Part shown: positions 35,330 to 47,590 of the stretch, piece after piece | Position numbering within the stretch: the stretch's first letter is position 1 | Layout of the letters: each line of letters opens with the position of its first letter | Source: Lumbricus terrestris | Taxonomy: Eukaryota > Annelida > Clitellata > Crassiclitellata > Lumbricidae | Assembly: GCA_949752735.1 (NCBI GenBank) | Contig: OX457043.1 | Location: 37,322,605-37,386,604 of the forward strand | Direction of reading: 5' to 3' | DNA length: 64,000 bases | Notes under the pieces: model-generated | Database searches by the model: none | What the model was told of the DNA's origin: nothing | Seen by the model: only the letters and a program-made list of their open reading frames with translations | Program-made: the position numbers and the translations under genes

Positions 35330-35546
35330 GACCCAAGTTTGAAGCCTTCAGGCTCATATGGCTGGGTCAGCACACAAACACACCTCACAGGGGGGTCATG
35401 TTTGGCTTTTTTGGGGGGAAGCGGGGTGAGGTGGAGGGTTGGCGAAAACCCGAAATTTAGCGGTCAACGCCACTACACGCCACTACTCCAGAGGAGTAGT
35501 GTCGAAAACCAAAAATTTCGCGGGCATTGCCAGGTCACACATCTAG
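35330..35546 (+). mobile_element. Helitron 3' end fragment
   Basis: It has the CGAAATTT…GCGGGCATTGCC end, an 8-bp-stem hairpin ACTACTCC-AGA-GGAGTAGT, then …CATCTAG followed by T. The left boundary is uncertain. Confidence 0.6.
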
Positions 35547-36258
35547 TAATATAATATATTATATATTATAAGTAGACCTTGAGGGCTTCGCGAAGAGACT
35601 TAGACTAGCTGGCTACTTGCATCCTGATACACTTACAACTGAAACTTTAGCGCAAGAGGCTGACACAGTGCTGTTCAAAGCACTAACAAATTTCATGTCC
35701 TCTGTAACCTCTTCCCACTGCAGTGAGATCCATTATATAGCTCTAGGCAAAGGGTTCACAATAACACCCTCCCCAAAAAAGACTCAATGAACTTGATCCC
35801 AAGAATGTTATTTTAAAACATGCACTAATAACCTCAACCATAAGTACTAAGTAGCCATACTGTCAATTGTGTTAATGTAAACCTACAGCGTTTTGCCTGT
35901 CGTTTTTTGGAATTAAACAAATATACAAAATTATACATAAATAATTATGCTGCTTAAATCTACAATTAAATATTAAACATGCATAACAATTGGTTTAATT
36001 TGATAAGTGTCAACTAACTGCTAAAATAACCAATTACCCGGTAATATATTCGGACAATTGCAAGAATTTTAAATTTTGCAAAAATCTACACCTACTGAAA
36101 TCTACGCTCATTACAAATACAACATCAAGATAGTGCAAAGCAATTGTTCTGCAGTTTGTGCACTGCCTAAAGGATGGTTACAAAGGTAGAATCAACCCAG
36201 TCTTCGAGTCAATCCCCAGTTTTCCAAAATGTCATACATTTCATTCCTTTAGAGACAG

Positions 36259-38558
36259 ATGACGGAGGAAAAACAGTTCGAAAGATGGGTCGAGCATTTC
36301 AACGGCGTCCTGAACCAACCAGCATCCAGGACGGTATACAAATATGAAAAAGAGAAACAAGCATGCCAAGACTACATCTCGATAGAGAAGATAAGCAAAG
36401 AAGAGATCAGAAAAGCAACAAAAGCGATGAAAAACAACAAAGCAGCGGGTTTGGAGGGAATATCAGCTGAGATGCTCAAAGAGGGAGGAGATGTAATGGA
36501 CGAGGAGCTAACCCATCTCGTTAACATGATGTGGCTACAAGAAGATGTGTCGAAGGACTGGAGACAGGGAGTCATCTTCAAACTACAAAAAAGGGCTCAC
36601 TAAGTGACTGCAACAACTGGCGAGGAATAACACTACTATTGGCACCAGGGAAAGTGTTCTGCAGGGTTTTGTTAAATCGCCTTCAATCAGAAGTAGACAA
36701 AATACTCAGGAACGAACAAGCAGGATTTAGACCGTGGTAGATCTTGTAACGAGCAAATCTTTACCCTGCGTAACATCATTGAACAGAGTCTTGAATTCAA
36801 GGCGGATCTCTTGGTCAATTATGTCAACTTGAGAAAAAGCTTTCGAAGTTATACGAACTTAACTTACTTTGACTTATGGCCCCGGTGAGGCTTTCGCCCG
36901 CATCAGACGCTCCTCTATGGACAGCCTCCAGTCGCCCCTGTCCCGTGCTCTCCGTGTCGCCCCACGGTTAATCCCATGGTTAATCTCATCCTCAGGCAGT
37001 CCTCTTCCACACTATCCATCCATCGCTTCCTGGGTATGCCTTTTCTCCTCTTCCCATGCACATATCCCTGCAGTGCCACCTTTGGGTATCTTCCTCTCTG
37101 CATTCTGGTGACATGTCCGAAGTACCACGTTCTTCTGATCTGTATCCTGTCCACAATGTCTCGCTGGATGCGTGATTGCGTGTGTTGCCATTACCAACTC
37201 GGTTGCAGCATGCAAAGTTTCGGTAGAGAGATGAAAAAAGCATTTCAGTCTGCTGACTATTTCCGTGTTCGTTATCTCTTCCCTCCTTCTGACCCTTCCA
37301 TCCTTCACAGGCACGTCATTTCAAATACCCTCAATCGTTTTTTCTGTGTCTCTCTCAGCGTCCACGTCTCTGAGTTGTATAACAGTACGCTCAGCACCAA
37401 TGTCTCATACATTCGCACCTTGGTGGTTCTGCTGATTTCCTTTGATCTCCAGATCTTATGCAATCTCTGTAATATTCCTCTAGCGAGCCCGATTCTTCTT
37501 TCAACATCCTTTACCGATCCACCCTGCGCATCTTTAAAACCTATCAGATACACGAACGTGATGGAGTACCTAGAAACGCAGGGCATGGACATACGAAGAG
37601 CGGTGGATAAGACCAGAGACAGAGCAACTTGGAGACGTCTTGTAAGGGCCTCATCGTCAGCATGCACTTGACGGAGGAGAAATTGGAATTGGAAATTGGA
37701 GATACAGGATGCTCCCCTTTTGCTCCAGTGTCTGTCCATCCACATTCAGCCCAATCTGTGTTTCTTCTCTTCTGACATTCGGCTTTTTGCACATTAATGC
37801 ACATACCCATTTCTTTGCTTACCTGCACTACTGTTAGCGATTCCTGCAGTCCCTTCTCCTTCCCTCCCCAGTAGTGCAATGTCGTCTGCAAATCCCAGGT
37901 TGCTAATCGGCTCTCCTCCTACCGCTCCCTCCTCTGTCCCCTCCAGAAGCTATACGGAATACCTGACAAATACATCAACATCTTTAAAGCTCTCTACCGA
38001 GATTCTGCATGCTGCAACCGAGTTGGGAATAGAAACACACGCATGTTCAACATCACGACGGGCGTTAGGCAAGGCTGTGTACTGTCCGCCTACCTTTTTG
38101 TAATGGCAATGGACTTCATCATGAAGAAAGCAACCAACAGTCTGAGCTCCAGAATAGAATGGGGAACGAGAAGGCTGACAGATCTGGACTTTGCAGATGA
38201 TGTAGCACTCCTGTGCAAAACATTTGACGACCTGCAGAGGATGTCGTGCAGTTTACTGGAGATGGGAGAAAAAGTTGGACTATATATTAATTCATTAAAA
38301 ACTAGCAATGGTGATAGGTCGGAGTATCCACCAATCATGATCAACCAGTGCCCATAGAATACGTAGACAACTTTCAATATCTGGGAAGCTATACCTCCAA
38401 AGACGGCGATATAGAGATGGAGACAAGGAGCAGAATTGGAAAGGCTGCGTCGGTCATCCAGAAGATGGGCTCAATATGAAAGTCAAAAACAATAAGCAGA
38501 AACACCAAGATGCAACTGTACAACGCAATTGTGGTCCCAACGGCAATTTACGCTTGCC
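36259..38558 (+). mobile_element. RTE-like LINE, interrupted by an opposite LINE
   Basis: The left part (36259-36868) encodes FERWVEHFNGVLNQPAS, EEIRKATKAMKNNKAAGLEG, a SDCNNWRGITLLLAPGKVF block, and NEQAGFRP. The right part (37945-38558) resumes with LYGIPDKYINIFKALYRDS, TGVRQGCVLSAYLF, LDFADDVALL and FQYLGSYTSKDG. A minus-strand insertion sits between them, at a point where GAAG(T/C)TATACG(A/G)A occurs on both sides. Frameshifts are present near 36603 and 38350. Confidence 0.85.
36869..37944 (-). mobile_element. Opposite-strand RTE-like LINE inserted in the previous one
   Basis: On the minus strand: DVERRIGLARGILQRLHKIW, VRMYETLVLSVLLYNSETWT, GKRRKGIPRKRWMDSVEEDC. The 3' end is at the left with a short ACTTACTT tail. 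A segment near 37150-37230 resembles 37990-38050 inverted, as expected if both are of one family. Imperfect 13-bp flanking repeats suggest an old TSD. Confidence 0.75.
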
Positions 38559-38675
38559 CGAGCAATTATGATTGAAGGACTTGCTCAAGGTTCCTACGCT
38601 GTGGCTTGAGGTGGATTCGAACCTGGAACCTTCCGGCTCCAAGGCACCAACGCCACCACCGACCCCCCAATCGTC
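38559..38675 (-). mobile_element. SINE head fragment
   Basis: GTGGATTCGAACCTGGAACC, CGGCTCCAAGGCACCAACG and CACCACC match the tRNA-like head of the SINE at 15195 in the same orientation. Its 3' part is missing. Confidence 0.65.
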
Positions 38676-38687
38676 TTTGACCTCTAT

Positions 38688-38885
38688 CGTCAGTTTTAAA
38701 TGCTGCCGCCAGATTAATTGTACATCTACCTCGTTACTCTCATATTTCTACCTTCATGTTTGAACAACTTCATTGACTTCCTCCAGCTGCGCACATTAAA
38801 ATTAAAACCTCATCTTGGTCTCCAAAGCACAACGGGGTCTTGCCCCAAAATATCTAACCGATGTAACATTTCAGCCTCTTTGCAT
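38688..38885 (+). mobile_element. LINE C-terminal fragment
   Basis: The frame reads NAAARLIVHLPRYSHISTFM and EQLHWLP, the conserved block after RT in CR1/L2-like elements. Only this block remains. Confidence 0.7.
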
Positions 38886-38919
38886 CATCCACTTCACTCT
38901 TCAAACAGATCTTCTAGTC

Positions 38920-38960
38920 CAGTGCTGTCCAACCTTTTTGGCTTTGCACACTGAGAGGTA
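38920..38960. mobile_element. Unpaired hAT left end
   Basis: CAGTGCTGTCCAACCTTTTTGG is the inverse of the right end at 42164, but no matching right end follows. Nearby, a 46-bp segment is directly duplicated (39110-39155 and 39208-39253). Confidence 0.5.
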
Positions 38961-40960
38961 CCTCTAAATGGCTCCCCCAGTAGATGCGCTTTATAAATGT
39001 TTTAATGCAATACCTGAATACCATACATTGTATGGCCTACAATGCAGATTCAATGTATTTTATCAAGCACAGTCTTGCCACCAGATTTAAATAGCTCTGC
39101 TGGATCATTGCTGGGACATGGGCTCTTACCACTAACGATTTGGTAGATTGCTTTAGTCATTTCTTATTTTAGTGGTGGTGATTCTCTTTCATATCCTGGT
39201 TCAACCAGCTGGGACATGGGCTCTTACCACTAACGATTTGGTAGATTGCTTTGTCTTTGTGACACTATATAAATCTTTGCAACATACATCAAGGATTGGG
39301 AAAACATATTTCAAAAGTGCATAACATTTAATTTTAACAAAAATAATTTTTACCAAATATTTGCTAATAATGGCCATACATTTACTACTGTCAACAACAC
39401 ACATGTTTATACGCATTTGACTACCTATGTGAGTCACTACTCGCAACTTCGACACGTTCCTCCTTATTAACTGGTGGGCCCAGGACCTCTTGGTTGTATC
39501 AAGACCACTTTTTTCTCTCTTGGTCTCACACACTGGGAGCGCCTCTGATTTGTGTGCACTGCAAGAGGCACTATATACATTTATAGATACAAAACAATAC
39601 AACAACAAAAATTCAGAAAATGTGGTCTTCTCCAACATACCATATGCTGTTTTCCATGCGTAGGAAACTCAATCTTACTCCAATTTGACCACGTAATGCA
39701 CATGGATCTCATAAATACCTTTAATCAATTCATGCTGATACCAACTTGGATCAAGACCTCCATACTGTTAGGAAGGTAAATCTTGTCATCTGCCATGAAT
39801 CAGGGTGGCATCACCAACCCTTGTGGCTTTTGCCCCAGCACAAATTTTTTTAAACAAGATGAAGAAGAGAGCTTGTCAAACTGTGATGCACCCTAAGATC
39901 TTGCCCAAGAAAAATGGCTAACTGAATCGAGTGCTTCATTCCTTGAAGCACTCCCATGCATTCTGAAAGACCTGGCAGCTTTAGACAATCAACCAACTTC
40001 AACCAGGCCAGGTTGAGCGTAGTCGCCTCACCACATGAGAGATTAGCTGCAGATACGAATTTCCATTCTCATGGAATTCATTCATTCATTCATTCGGACA
40101 TTTATATAGCGTTTCTTCAAGAAAAAACTACTCAGAGGCGCTCCCGACTCCAGCGCGCCCAAAAAGGATAGTTTTAAGTTTAGTAAGGAAGTATCCTGGT
40201 AGAGTCCTACGGTGTAGGCATAGCTCAAAAGGAAGGCCATTCCAGACCACTGGTCCAACCACAGAAAAGGCTCGATTCTTCATGGTAGTAGTACGAGCAA
40301 AAGGAACTAAGAGGACTCCCTTATCAGTAGAGCTTAGCTGACGACGTCCTTGGATACCCAATGCCCTAGCTTTAGCTGCATAGCTCTCTGAGGTAAATTG
40401 GGGCGAGGTCCTGACAACATCGCCATACCAATGCAGCTACCTTGAACTCAATACGCTGGCGAATAGGGAGCCAGTGAAGTACCTCAAGCATGTAGTTTGA
40501 GACATGACCATAGTTATGGATTTTCCCAATTAGGCGTGCAGCAGAGCGCAACACCCGGTCAAGACAAGTCAATCTGCTGGATGGGAGGCCAATGTAGAGT
40601 GAAGAGCAATAGTCGATGCGAGATGTAAAAAAGGAATGCACTAAAGCAGTGCTGTCTAACGTGCGGCCCGTGGGCCGCATGCGGCCCACGAGGTGATTTC
40701 AAGTGGCCCGCCCAGGCTCACTAATTTTTGCACTTTAATTGTGTAAAATATAGTAAGGGATAAATTCCCTGGTCAACTTGAGCTTTTATATTTCTTTATT
40801 GATTTTGTGACAGTTGCTGATTTGGAATGCCATATCAGGAAGGCCAATCCAAAAACTAAAAGTAGTCTTTTCTTTCTCTTCCTGGTGTTAGATTCCCATA
40901 GTCTATGTATCTGAAGATTGAGGCACGACTTTTGGTTTTAACAACCCATATTACTGTAGT

Positions 40961-41268
40961 GTCTGGCCTACTTAGCTACACCGGTAAGCGAGAGCGGCAT
41001 TCGTCTGTTGGTTGCAACGGATTGCGGTTCAAGCCCCGGGCTGGGAGTTGACATTCAGATATTTAGATATCTCGGGCCAGCACGTGTGGGACGCAAGGGC
41101 GCAAGCTCCTGCGGAGCGACCCTGGGCCAGCACATCATTGTCTGTAGGGAAGGCAACGGGAAACCACCTCACTCATCTCATCCCCAGGGGCGCAAAGCCA
41201 ATGAACCTGCCTTCGGGCAGAGCCTCACCACCACCACCACCACCACCATCATCAACATCATCATCATC
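40961..41268 (+). mobile_element. tRNA-derived SINE, copy 2
   Basis: Same family as 17259-17546: A box at 40973-40984, B box GGTTCAAGCCC at 41026-41036, and a tail of (CAC)n then (ATC)n. The TSD is ATTACTGTAGT at 40950-40960 and 41269-41279. A short deletion removes the segment around GTTGCTTACCC. Confidence 0.92.
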
Positions 41269-41480
41269 ATTACTGTAGTACTGTACTCAACTAATCTCAC
41301 TTCACAAATCGTCCCAAACCGTTCACTTATAGTCAGTTCCTGAGATGTGTATAGAGTTCCAGCACGTCTGCAAGTGCAATCTGACCATTCCTTTTGAGAG
41401 ATATAGTCTAATTCTAGTCCTAGGAATTAGAAGAAACTATCGATATGAGACCCAGGGACCAGGGATGACGAACGTCGATG

Positions 41481-41586
41481 TCTTGACTCTGTCTGGTCCG
41501 ACGACTATAATTATACGGTGCTAAGGATTATAGAAAGAAGTTGGAAAAGAAAAGCACGATAGTCGTCGGACCAGACAGAGCCAAGA
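41481..41586. repeat. 28-bp inverted repeat with 50-nt loop
   Basis: The left arm has CTCTGTCTGGTCCGACGACT; the right arm is its inverse with one mismatch overall. It lies inside the hAT element and may be a nested small MITE or a structural part of that element. Confidence 0.75.
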
Positions 41587-43711
41587 CATAGACTCTTTCG
41601 ACCGAGACTCTGGCTGCATGCTTCGACGATTTTTGTTATGAGTCAGAGAAGGAGGATTGAAATTCCCCAATCATAAAGTGGATCTTAGCCAGAAAAATTG
41701 ATTGTGCGACGTATACTGAAGAGCTGAGCTGGCCAAACTGTGTCTGGGCGACGAAACTGAGTGCGAGGCAGGGATAAACGCCACCTTTGCATTGCACATT
41801 TTGGCGCACACCTATTGTGCAGCATGACAATCGTGGTTTATGTAGTCTACATGCTATTATTCAGTATTATTATTCCTGTGGGACTGGATGAACTCTTTCG
41901 ATATACTGCTCAAGACTTTCCTCTTTGGCCATTCCTGGATCGGGAGCACCACTGAATAGTTATCTTGAACCAGCGGTATATGAATTTCAAAACAGATAGC
42001 TATTATAGGCTAGATTGATAGATAGGTTACAATAATTCCATATTAAATTTCAATACTCGTTTCAATGTTTATATATCAATAAATTTTGAGTTTACTGTTG
42101 CGGCCCTCGGCTTCAAGAATCTTGCTTTTGCGGCCCGTGGTATCAAAAAGGTTGGACAGCACTGCACTAAAGTAAGAGTAGCAGCAGACGTAAGAGAACG
42201 GATGACAGTGCGAAGCTGGCGCAGCTGATAACACTGGTCAACAGTGATTTTGTTTCCTGAACACTTTCAGGTGTTTCTTATGCAGTTTCTGCTGCTGATC
42301 ACGAAAATGACCTTGAAATTGTCCCAGCACGTAACGTTTTTGAGAAATCTTCAATTTTTCTATTTCTATTTCCATTTTTCAGATATAACGTTATAATAAA
42401 ATCGTGTAACTGAGGTATGTCCAGGCATTCACTTAGGACAGTTTACATATATGTTTGTCTTGCATAATAAATATAAACTTGGGCCTGCATATGCATTAAT
42501 GCTGGTTAGTATCTTCCTGCAAAAGTTCTAAGCACTATTAGAACCGCTTCTCTGCATAGGTCTACATGCATATCCCACTGAGGAAGTTGGCATCAGTTTG
42601 TTTGTTTATAGTTTGATGTCGTATTTCCAAAGTTTAGTTTTGTATACATGTATTCAAGATGCATAACAAGTTAGCCAGCTTATTTTCAGATAAGCTTTAA
42701 ACTATAATAGATTTTAAGACGGTTGTTGGCAGTAGAAATATCTCGTCAGTGTTGCATGAAATGTGATACATGTACATTTTGCTACAGTTGTGGAGAGTAG
42801 GCTATGCTATATGAGTAAGCCTCAGAGACACACAATGACTGGACTTGTCAATAAAGCTTTGAGCTGTACTTTGGTTGCAAGACTGGAGAGAAAGTCAAGG
42901 AATGGGTGCCTCTCATTTGCTGTGGAAGATGTGCTGCAGATCTTAGAGTTTGACTCCGGGGTTCCTGTGAAGGCAATGCTGTTTGCTGTCCCGATGGTCT
43001 GGCGAGAGCAGACAGATCATGACTGTGACGGGCTGCTCAGTTTGTCTCACTTATGTTTCTGGTTTCTCGGGCTAGAATAGGAAACGAAATTGAATGTCCA
43101 TATCTTCTTTCGACAATGATACCAGCGCCACAAAATGAAAGTCTTCATATAGCAAAGCCGCCAGAGAAATGGAGTTTAGACGACGAAGATGAAGATGCTG
43201 CTGCATTGATCTAGCCAGGAACGAGTATATAGATGACAGTGATACGGATTTGAAGTAGGTAGGCCTATGTCTGGCGCGCCTCATCTCATTCACATAGTCG
43301 GAATTGACCGACCTTTTAGATACTTAGGTTTGTCGAAAGCGAAAGCAGAACAACTGGGTTCAAGACTGGAGTTTGCTGTCACCAAGTAATGGACATAAAT
43401 CGGTCCAACAAATATTTCTGCATTCTCTTCACTTAAAGCTGGAACTGATACATTTAAAAAAAGCCATGCGTGCACAAGGATGCTGAAGATTTTCTTTATC
43501 TGCAACAGAAATTCCCAAGAATGAGTGATGCCAAGATCAAGGAAGGCATTTTTGTGGGTCCACAGATCAGACACATCATCAATGACAAGCAGTTTAAACA
43601 TCTGTGGAAGGGACCAGAGACAATGACCTAGAAGCACTGAAGGATGTTATGGAGAATTTTCTTGGTAACTATGGAACTCCAAATTACAATAAAATTGGCA
43701 ACAAATTCTTA

Positions 43712-44601
43712 CAGTATCATCATCATCAACAACCGAGGGACCAATGCCCGTAGGTGCTCGATGCCGTTCTCGTTATTCCACGCCAGGTTTGTCTGTCCAA
43801 GGCAGCGTGTGTTAGGTCCTGTAATGGTGCTCCACACCATTCTGATATGTTATCCAGCCATTCCTTGTGTGGTCGTCCTTTCCTGTTGGATCCCTCCATT
43901 CTTCCAAGCACAACTGTCTTGATCTTTCTGCTGCTGCCCATCCTGCATATGTGGCCGAAGAGATCTAGCTTCCTGGTTATTATTTTCTGCATAAGGTTGT
44001 CTGTGTGGTCTATTCGCCTATACAGTTCTGCGTTTGTTACTTTCTGCATCCATCCAATTCGCAAGATCTTTCTGTAGCACCTTCTCTCGAAAGCGAGTAT
44101 TCTTCCTTCTGACTCCTTTGTTATTGTCCACGCTTCACATCCGTAAAGCATGCTGCTGAATACGCAGGTTCTTAGCACTTCCAGTTTTAATTTCAGTTGT
44201 ATAGATTTGCTCTTCCAGACTTTGTCCATTGCACTCAATGCTGCTGATGCTTTCCCAATCCTTACCCGTAGTTCTGCCTTGCTATCTAGGTCGTATGTGT
44301 TGACGCACCCTAAGTAGGTGAAATTTTCTACATTTTCCAGTTTGTTTCCATCTATTTCCATTCTTCTGGGCAGATCTTTTGCTCCAAACACCATTGTCTT
44401 ACACTTCTCAAAATTCATCTTGAGCCCATATCTTTTCCCTTCATCGTTTAACTCCTGCACTGTGTGTTCTAGTCTCTGTTCGTCGTCATCTATCAAATCG
44501 ATGTCGTCCGCAAAGCAAAGGTTGTTTATTTTTGTTCCACTGACTGTTACTCCACCTTCATTCTCATTTACAGTATACTGACATAAAATGCAACATGTCA
44601 C
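43712..44601 (-). mobile_element. RTE-like LINE, RT C-terminal half
   Basis: A 291-codon minus-strand frame is intact: NNLCFADDIDLIDDDEQ (RT catalytic box), MNFEKCKTMVFG, NFTYLGCVNT, LRTCVFSSMLYGCEAWT, FERRCYRKILRIGW, SNRKGRPHKEWLDNISEW. It ends near an (ATC)n tail at 43715-43728. The length of the open frame suggests a recent insertion; it is 5'-truncated upstream of the FADD box. Confidence 0.9.
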
Positions 44602-44737
44602 TTAAGATTCACATCTTGCATTTCCACTTGAACTTCTTCCCAAGTTCCTCACAAATCTAGCGATGAACACCAGGAAATTGCCACAGTGGAAAAACGGTAG
44701 GCCTATAAGGGAAACTGGAATCCAGCAGTGTTGTCTG

Positions 44738-44903
44738 CAGTGGTGTAGTCCTAAAAAATGAAGTGGGGGACGCCTGGAAATTGAAGTGGGAGGACGCCTG
44801 GAAAATTGAAGTAGAAACTGTAGCAAAAAGTGCAATCTTGCAAGAATTTTGCAAAAAGTGGGGGGACGGCGTCCCTCCGCGTCCCCGCCCCACTACACCA
44901 CTG
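44738..44903. mobile_element. hAT MITE (166 bp)
   Basis: CAGTGGTGTAG…CTACACCACTG ends; TSD GTTGTCTG at 44730-44737 and 44904-44911; internal GGACGCCTGGAAA is duplicated. Confidence 0.92.
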
Positions 44904-46358
44904 GTTGTCTGACAATTGTTTGACACTGCAGTGAGATGTGCAGACAAAGAATACAAACGAAAATCAGCATCAAAGCATTTTAGATCTATGGAACTTTAGT
45001 AGCATCTTGTATACATTGTACATGTGCAACTGAACAGGGAATAACTATGAAAAACCTTCAATTTCATGTTTCTCAACATTTTTAAGTGATACAGTCATCA
45101 TCAGCACCCAATATTATGAAGAAGAACTGTTATAAAGATTTGTTTTCCAATGAAATTATATTATAGTATATTGAAAATATATGCGATAAACAAGCATTTC
45201 AGTTAAAATCTTGCATGCCCGTTTTCTCAAAAACCTTACGTGCTACAAAAATTCTGAGAACACCACCGTGTTCAGCACGTCAACTTCTATATAAAACAGT
45301 CAAAGTTTTTTCGGAAACAAAAAAAAAGTTAAAATTTGTTGACCAGTGTAATAGCAGTCTCGAGCAAGACGGTGAAGTTGAGGAGCAAAAGCGAGTTCTT
45401 GGTCAAGTTGGACACCGAGGTCATGAACCGTGGTTGCAAAGACAAAGCCAGGAAATTCAGATGCAAGAGAAAATAGATCAAGCTTGGCAAGCTGCTGCCG
45501 TGTGCCAAACCAAATAAATTTTGTCTTAGATGGTTAAAGCGTAGTCTATTGGATGACATCCATGCGTCTCGAGCATCCAAAGTCCCGCTCATTATCCAAA
45601 ACGCTTTGACAGCATTAGAAGGGAGACAATGGACCCGTGTCAGCCTGGACGTCGTCAGCATAGTGCTGACTCAAAACCGAATACATAATATGTACAGTTT
45701 TTACACCTAACTAAAACTGAATGTGTATGCAATTGTACTTGCACATTTTTTAATTATTATTTTAAGAGACTCGTCAGAGATGCTTCCAACCTAACATATA
45801 ATGCAACCACAATGAAACAGAATGATCTTCGAGCACTTGCAGAAAAAAGGAAATGACAGGCTGAGGAGTTGATCTCGCAGGCAGTTAGGCCAAAAAAGTA
45901 ATTGTGTGTTTTCTGTAACCCAACCGACTCACTTCTATGGGCTGCGACTCAGATAATTTTGCGGAAATTTTTTATTTTTATTTGCATATTCAGTAACATT
46001 GCCTTCCGTATTCGAGGTTTAGAATTGGAACATCATAATTACAGCATTCACTAAGGCAGGCGACGATCGTAAGCAGCCGTCTTTCAAGATACAAGGGTCC
46101 GTTAATTAGAGCAATCAAAAGTTTCCCATGACACAACTCCTTTTAGGTATTCCCTAGAGGGCCGTCTAGCCGTGGCCTGTAGCAGGGGCTGGCTATACAC
46201 AGCTGATGTCATCTGCCTAAAGTTGAACTCCGCCACGGCTGGTTTCTGCCAGTGCCAGTCCCAAGTCTAGATAAAGGAGGAGGGTGACACTAATCACCTT
46301 TGATATGGCATTGTAGTTAAACATGTAACAAATAAAGTCTCAAGTGTATTGTTTAACT

Positions 46359-47382
46359 CAGGGGTTCTCAAACTGTGGTACGCATACCCCTGGGGGTACG
46401 CCAGGCGCTGGTAGGGGGTACGCGAAAAATTCCAGAAATAAAAATTCTCTTTGAGTTTATGGACTTTGTGTTCATCTTTCTTTGATTAGCAGTGATTTTA
46501 ACGTCGCAACATGTAACAGCATCGTCATTTATTTCTTTCCCAACATACAATTAGACTCATACATGTATACACAGTGCATGAAACATATTTATGTCTAGAC
46601 CTAGCCTATTACTATAAATTTGAAGCAAAATAATGTGCAAAATAGTTGAAAGTACCTAAGCCAGAAATTCTCAGCCTATATATAGGCTAGAGCTCAAATA
46701 GGGAGAGCTGAATTGGCCTAAGTAGTAATTTCTCGTCGAGCTTTAAATTTTGCGATGCCTTTCAGCAGCGGCGCCCGCAGACGTACGCACGTACGCAAGT
46801 GCGTACAGCGCGATGACTAAAAAAAGGTCATCAGTTTTTTCGGCGGATGGAAAAGGTATTTTTTTGGAAATTTTTGGCTGATGACTAAAAAAGTCATCAG
46901 GAAACTTTCTGTGCGTACAAGAAAAAAATCCCGCGGGCGCCGCTGCCTTTCAGCACGTCATATCTGGGTGAAACTTGTTTTTAACTATTCTTGCTATCAA
47001 AAACAAAATATGGGGTAAGCCTAAATTTGCGTGTGAAATTTACAAATAGCCTATTAAACCAGATATTTTAAATCTGTTCTAGTCTAAACAGGCATAGCCT
47101 ACGGCACTACTGCCACTACAAGTTGGCTCTTTCTTACTTGGTTATAGAACAATTTTTCCTTTTAAAGTTTTTTTTATAAGATATACTATTAAAACTAAAT
47201 TTTGCCCCTATATACGACTCTAAAAAACGATGTCACCAATGATTAAAATAATGAACTTCTAGTTGACACTGCAAGGAGACTTCGCAATGGCATTTTGCTT
47301 CTGATCTGGCTCTGCTGAGGGTACGCCATCTTTCGAATTTTTTTCTTGGGGGTACAATATAAATAAAGTTTGAGAACCCCTG
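46359..47382. mobile_element. hAT element (non-autonomous, ~1.0 kb)
   Basis: The ends are CAGGGGTTCTCAAACTGTGG and …AAAGTTTGAGAACCCCTG; GGGGGTACG(C) occurs near both. The TSD is GTTTAACT at 46351-46358 and 47383-47390. A smaller element is nested at 46766-46945. Confidence 0.93.
46766..46945. mobile_element. 180-bp hAT MITE nested in a hAT element
   Basis: CAGCGGCGCCCGC…GCGGGCGCCGCTG ends with a perfect TSD CCTTTCAG (46758-46765, 46946-46953). GATGACTAAAAAA(A)GTCATCAG occurs twice inside. Confidence 0.93.
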
Positions 47383-47419
47383 GTTTAACTAGCTATTTGT
47401 CCGTCCTAAGACAGTCCAT

Positions 47420-47590
47420 TTTTTGCTCACTGTGCCTTCCTAAGCTCACTGTGCCTTCCTAAGCTCACTGTGCCCTCTTTTACTCTCTGCTTCTTTCTGC
47501 TATCTTTTGCTCACTGTGCTCTTGTGTTTACTGTGCTTTCTTGTGCTCACAGTGCTTTCTCCTACTAACTCTGCTCTCTTCTGCTCACTT
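47420..47590. repeat. Degenerate GCTCACTGTGC repeat
   Basis: About eight imperfect copies of a ~20-bp unit (GCTCACTGTGCCTTCCTAA and variants), directly right of the hAT element. Confidence 0.75.

Larger units (their letters stand above)
40647..42164. mobile_element. hAT element (non-autonomous, ~1.5 kb)
   Basis: The ends are CAGTGCTGTCTAACGTGCGG and …GGTTGGACAGCACTG, with a perfect 8-bp TSD CACTAAAG (40639-40646, 42165-42172). GCGGCCCGTGG is repeated near both ends. It contains a SINE (40961-41268) and a long internal hairpin (41481-41586). No transposase frame is seen. Confidence 0.93.
42232..45348 (+). mobile_element. 3.1-kb DNA transposon with TAA TSD
   Basis: The ends CACTGGTCAACA and TGTTGACCAGTG are inverse, with subterminal matches (TTTTGTTTCC; AGCACGTAA(C/G)GTTTTTGAGAAA). 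The TSD TAA is at 42229-42231 and 45349-45351. Degenerate plus-strand coding remains at 43080-43660: IGNEIECPYLLSTM, LGLSKAKAEQLGSRL, FPRMSDAKIKEGIFVGPQIR, and VMENFLGN. I recognise these as blocks of a widespread multi-copy invertebrate protein family of unknown function. Inside lie an RTE-like LINE (43712-44601) and a hAT MITE (44738-44903). A 3-bp TWA-type target fits PIF/Harbinger, but no DDE nuclease is visible. Confidence 0.8.
40078..45670 (-). mobile_element. CR1/L2-like LINE interrupted by two DNA transposons
   Basis: The minus-strand LINE is in three pieces: 45670-45352 (DARDAWMSSNRLRFN, ATTVHDLGV-like, LARDCYY), 42228-42165 (QLRQLRTVIRSLTSAATLTL), and 40646-40078 (VHSFFTSRIDYCSSLYIGLP, SAARLIGKIHNYGHVS, HWLPIRQRIEFK, VWNGLP, LTKLKTILFG). 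Removing the 42232-45348 and 40647-42164 insertions, with one TSD each, joins the three pieces in one frame. The 3' end is GCGCTCC…TATATAAATG and (ATTC)n. It is 5'-truncated. Confidence 0.9.
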
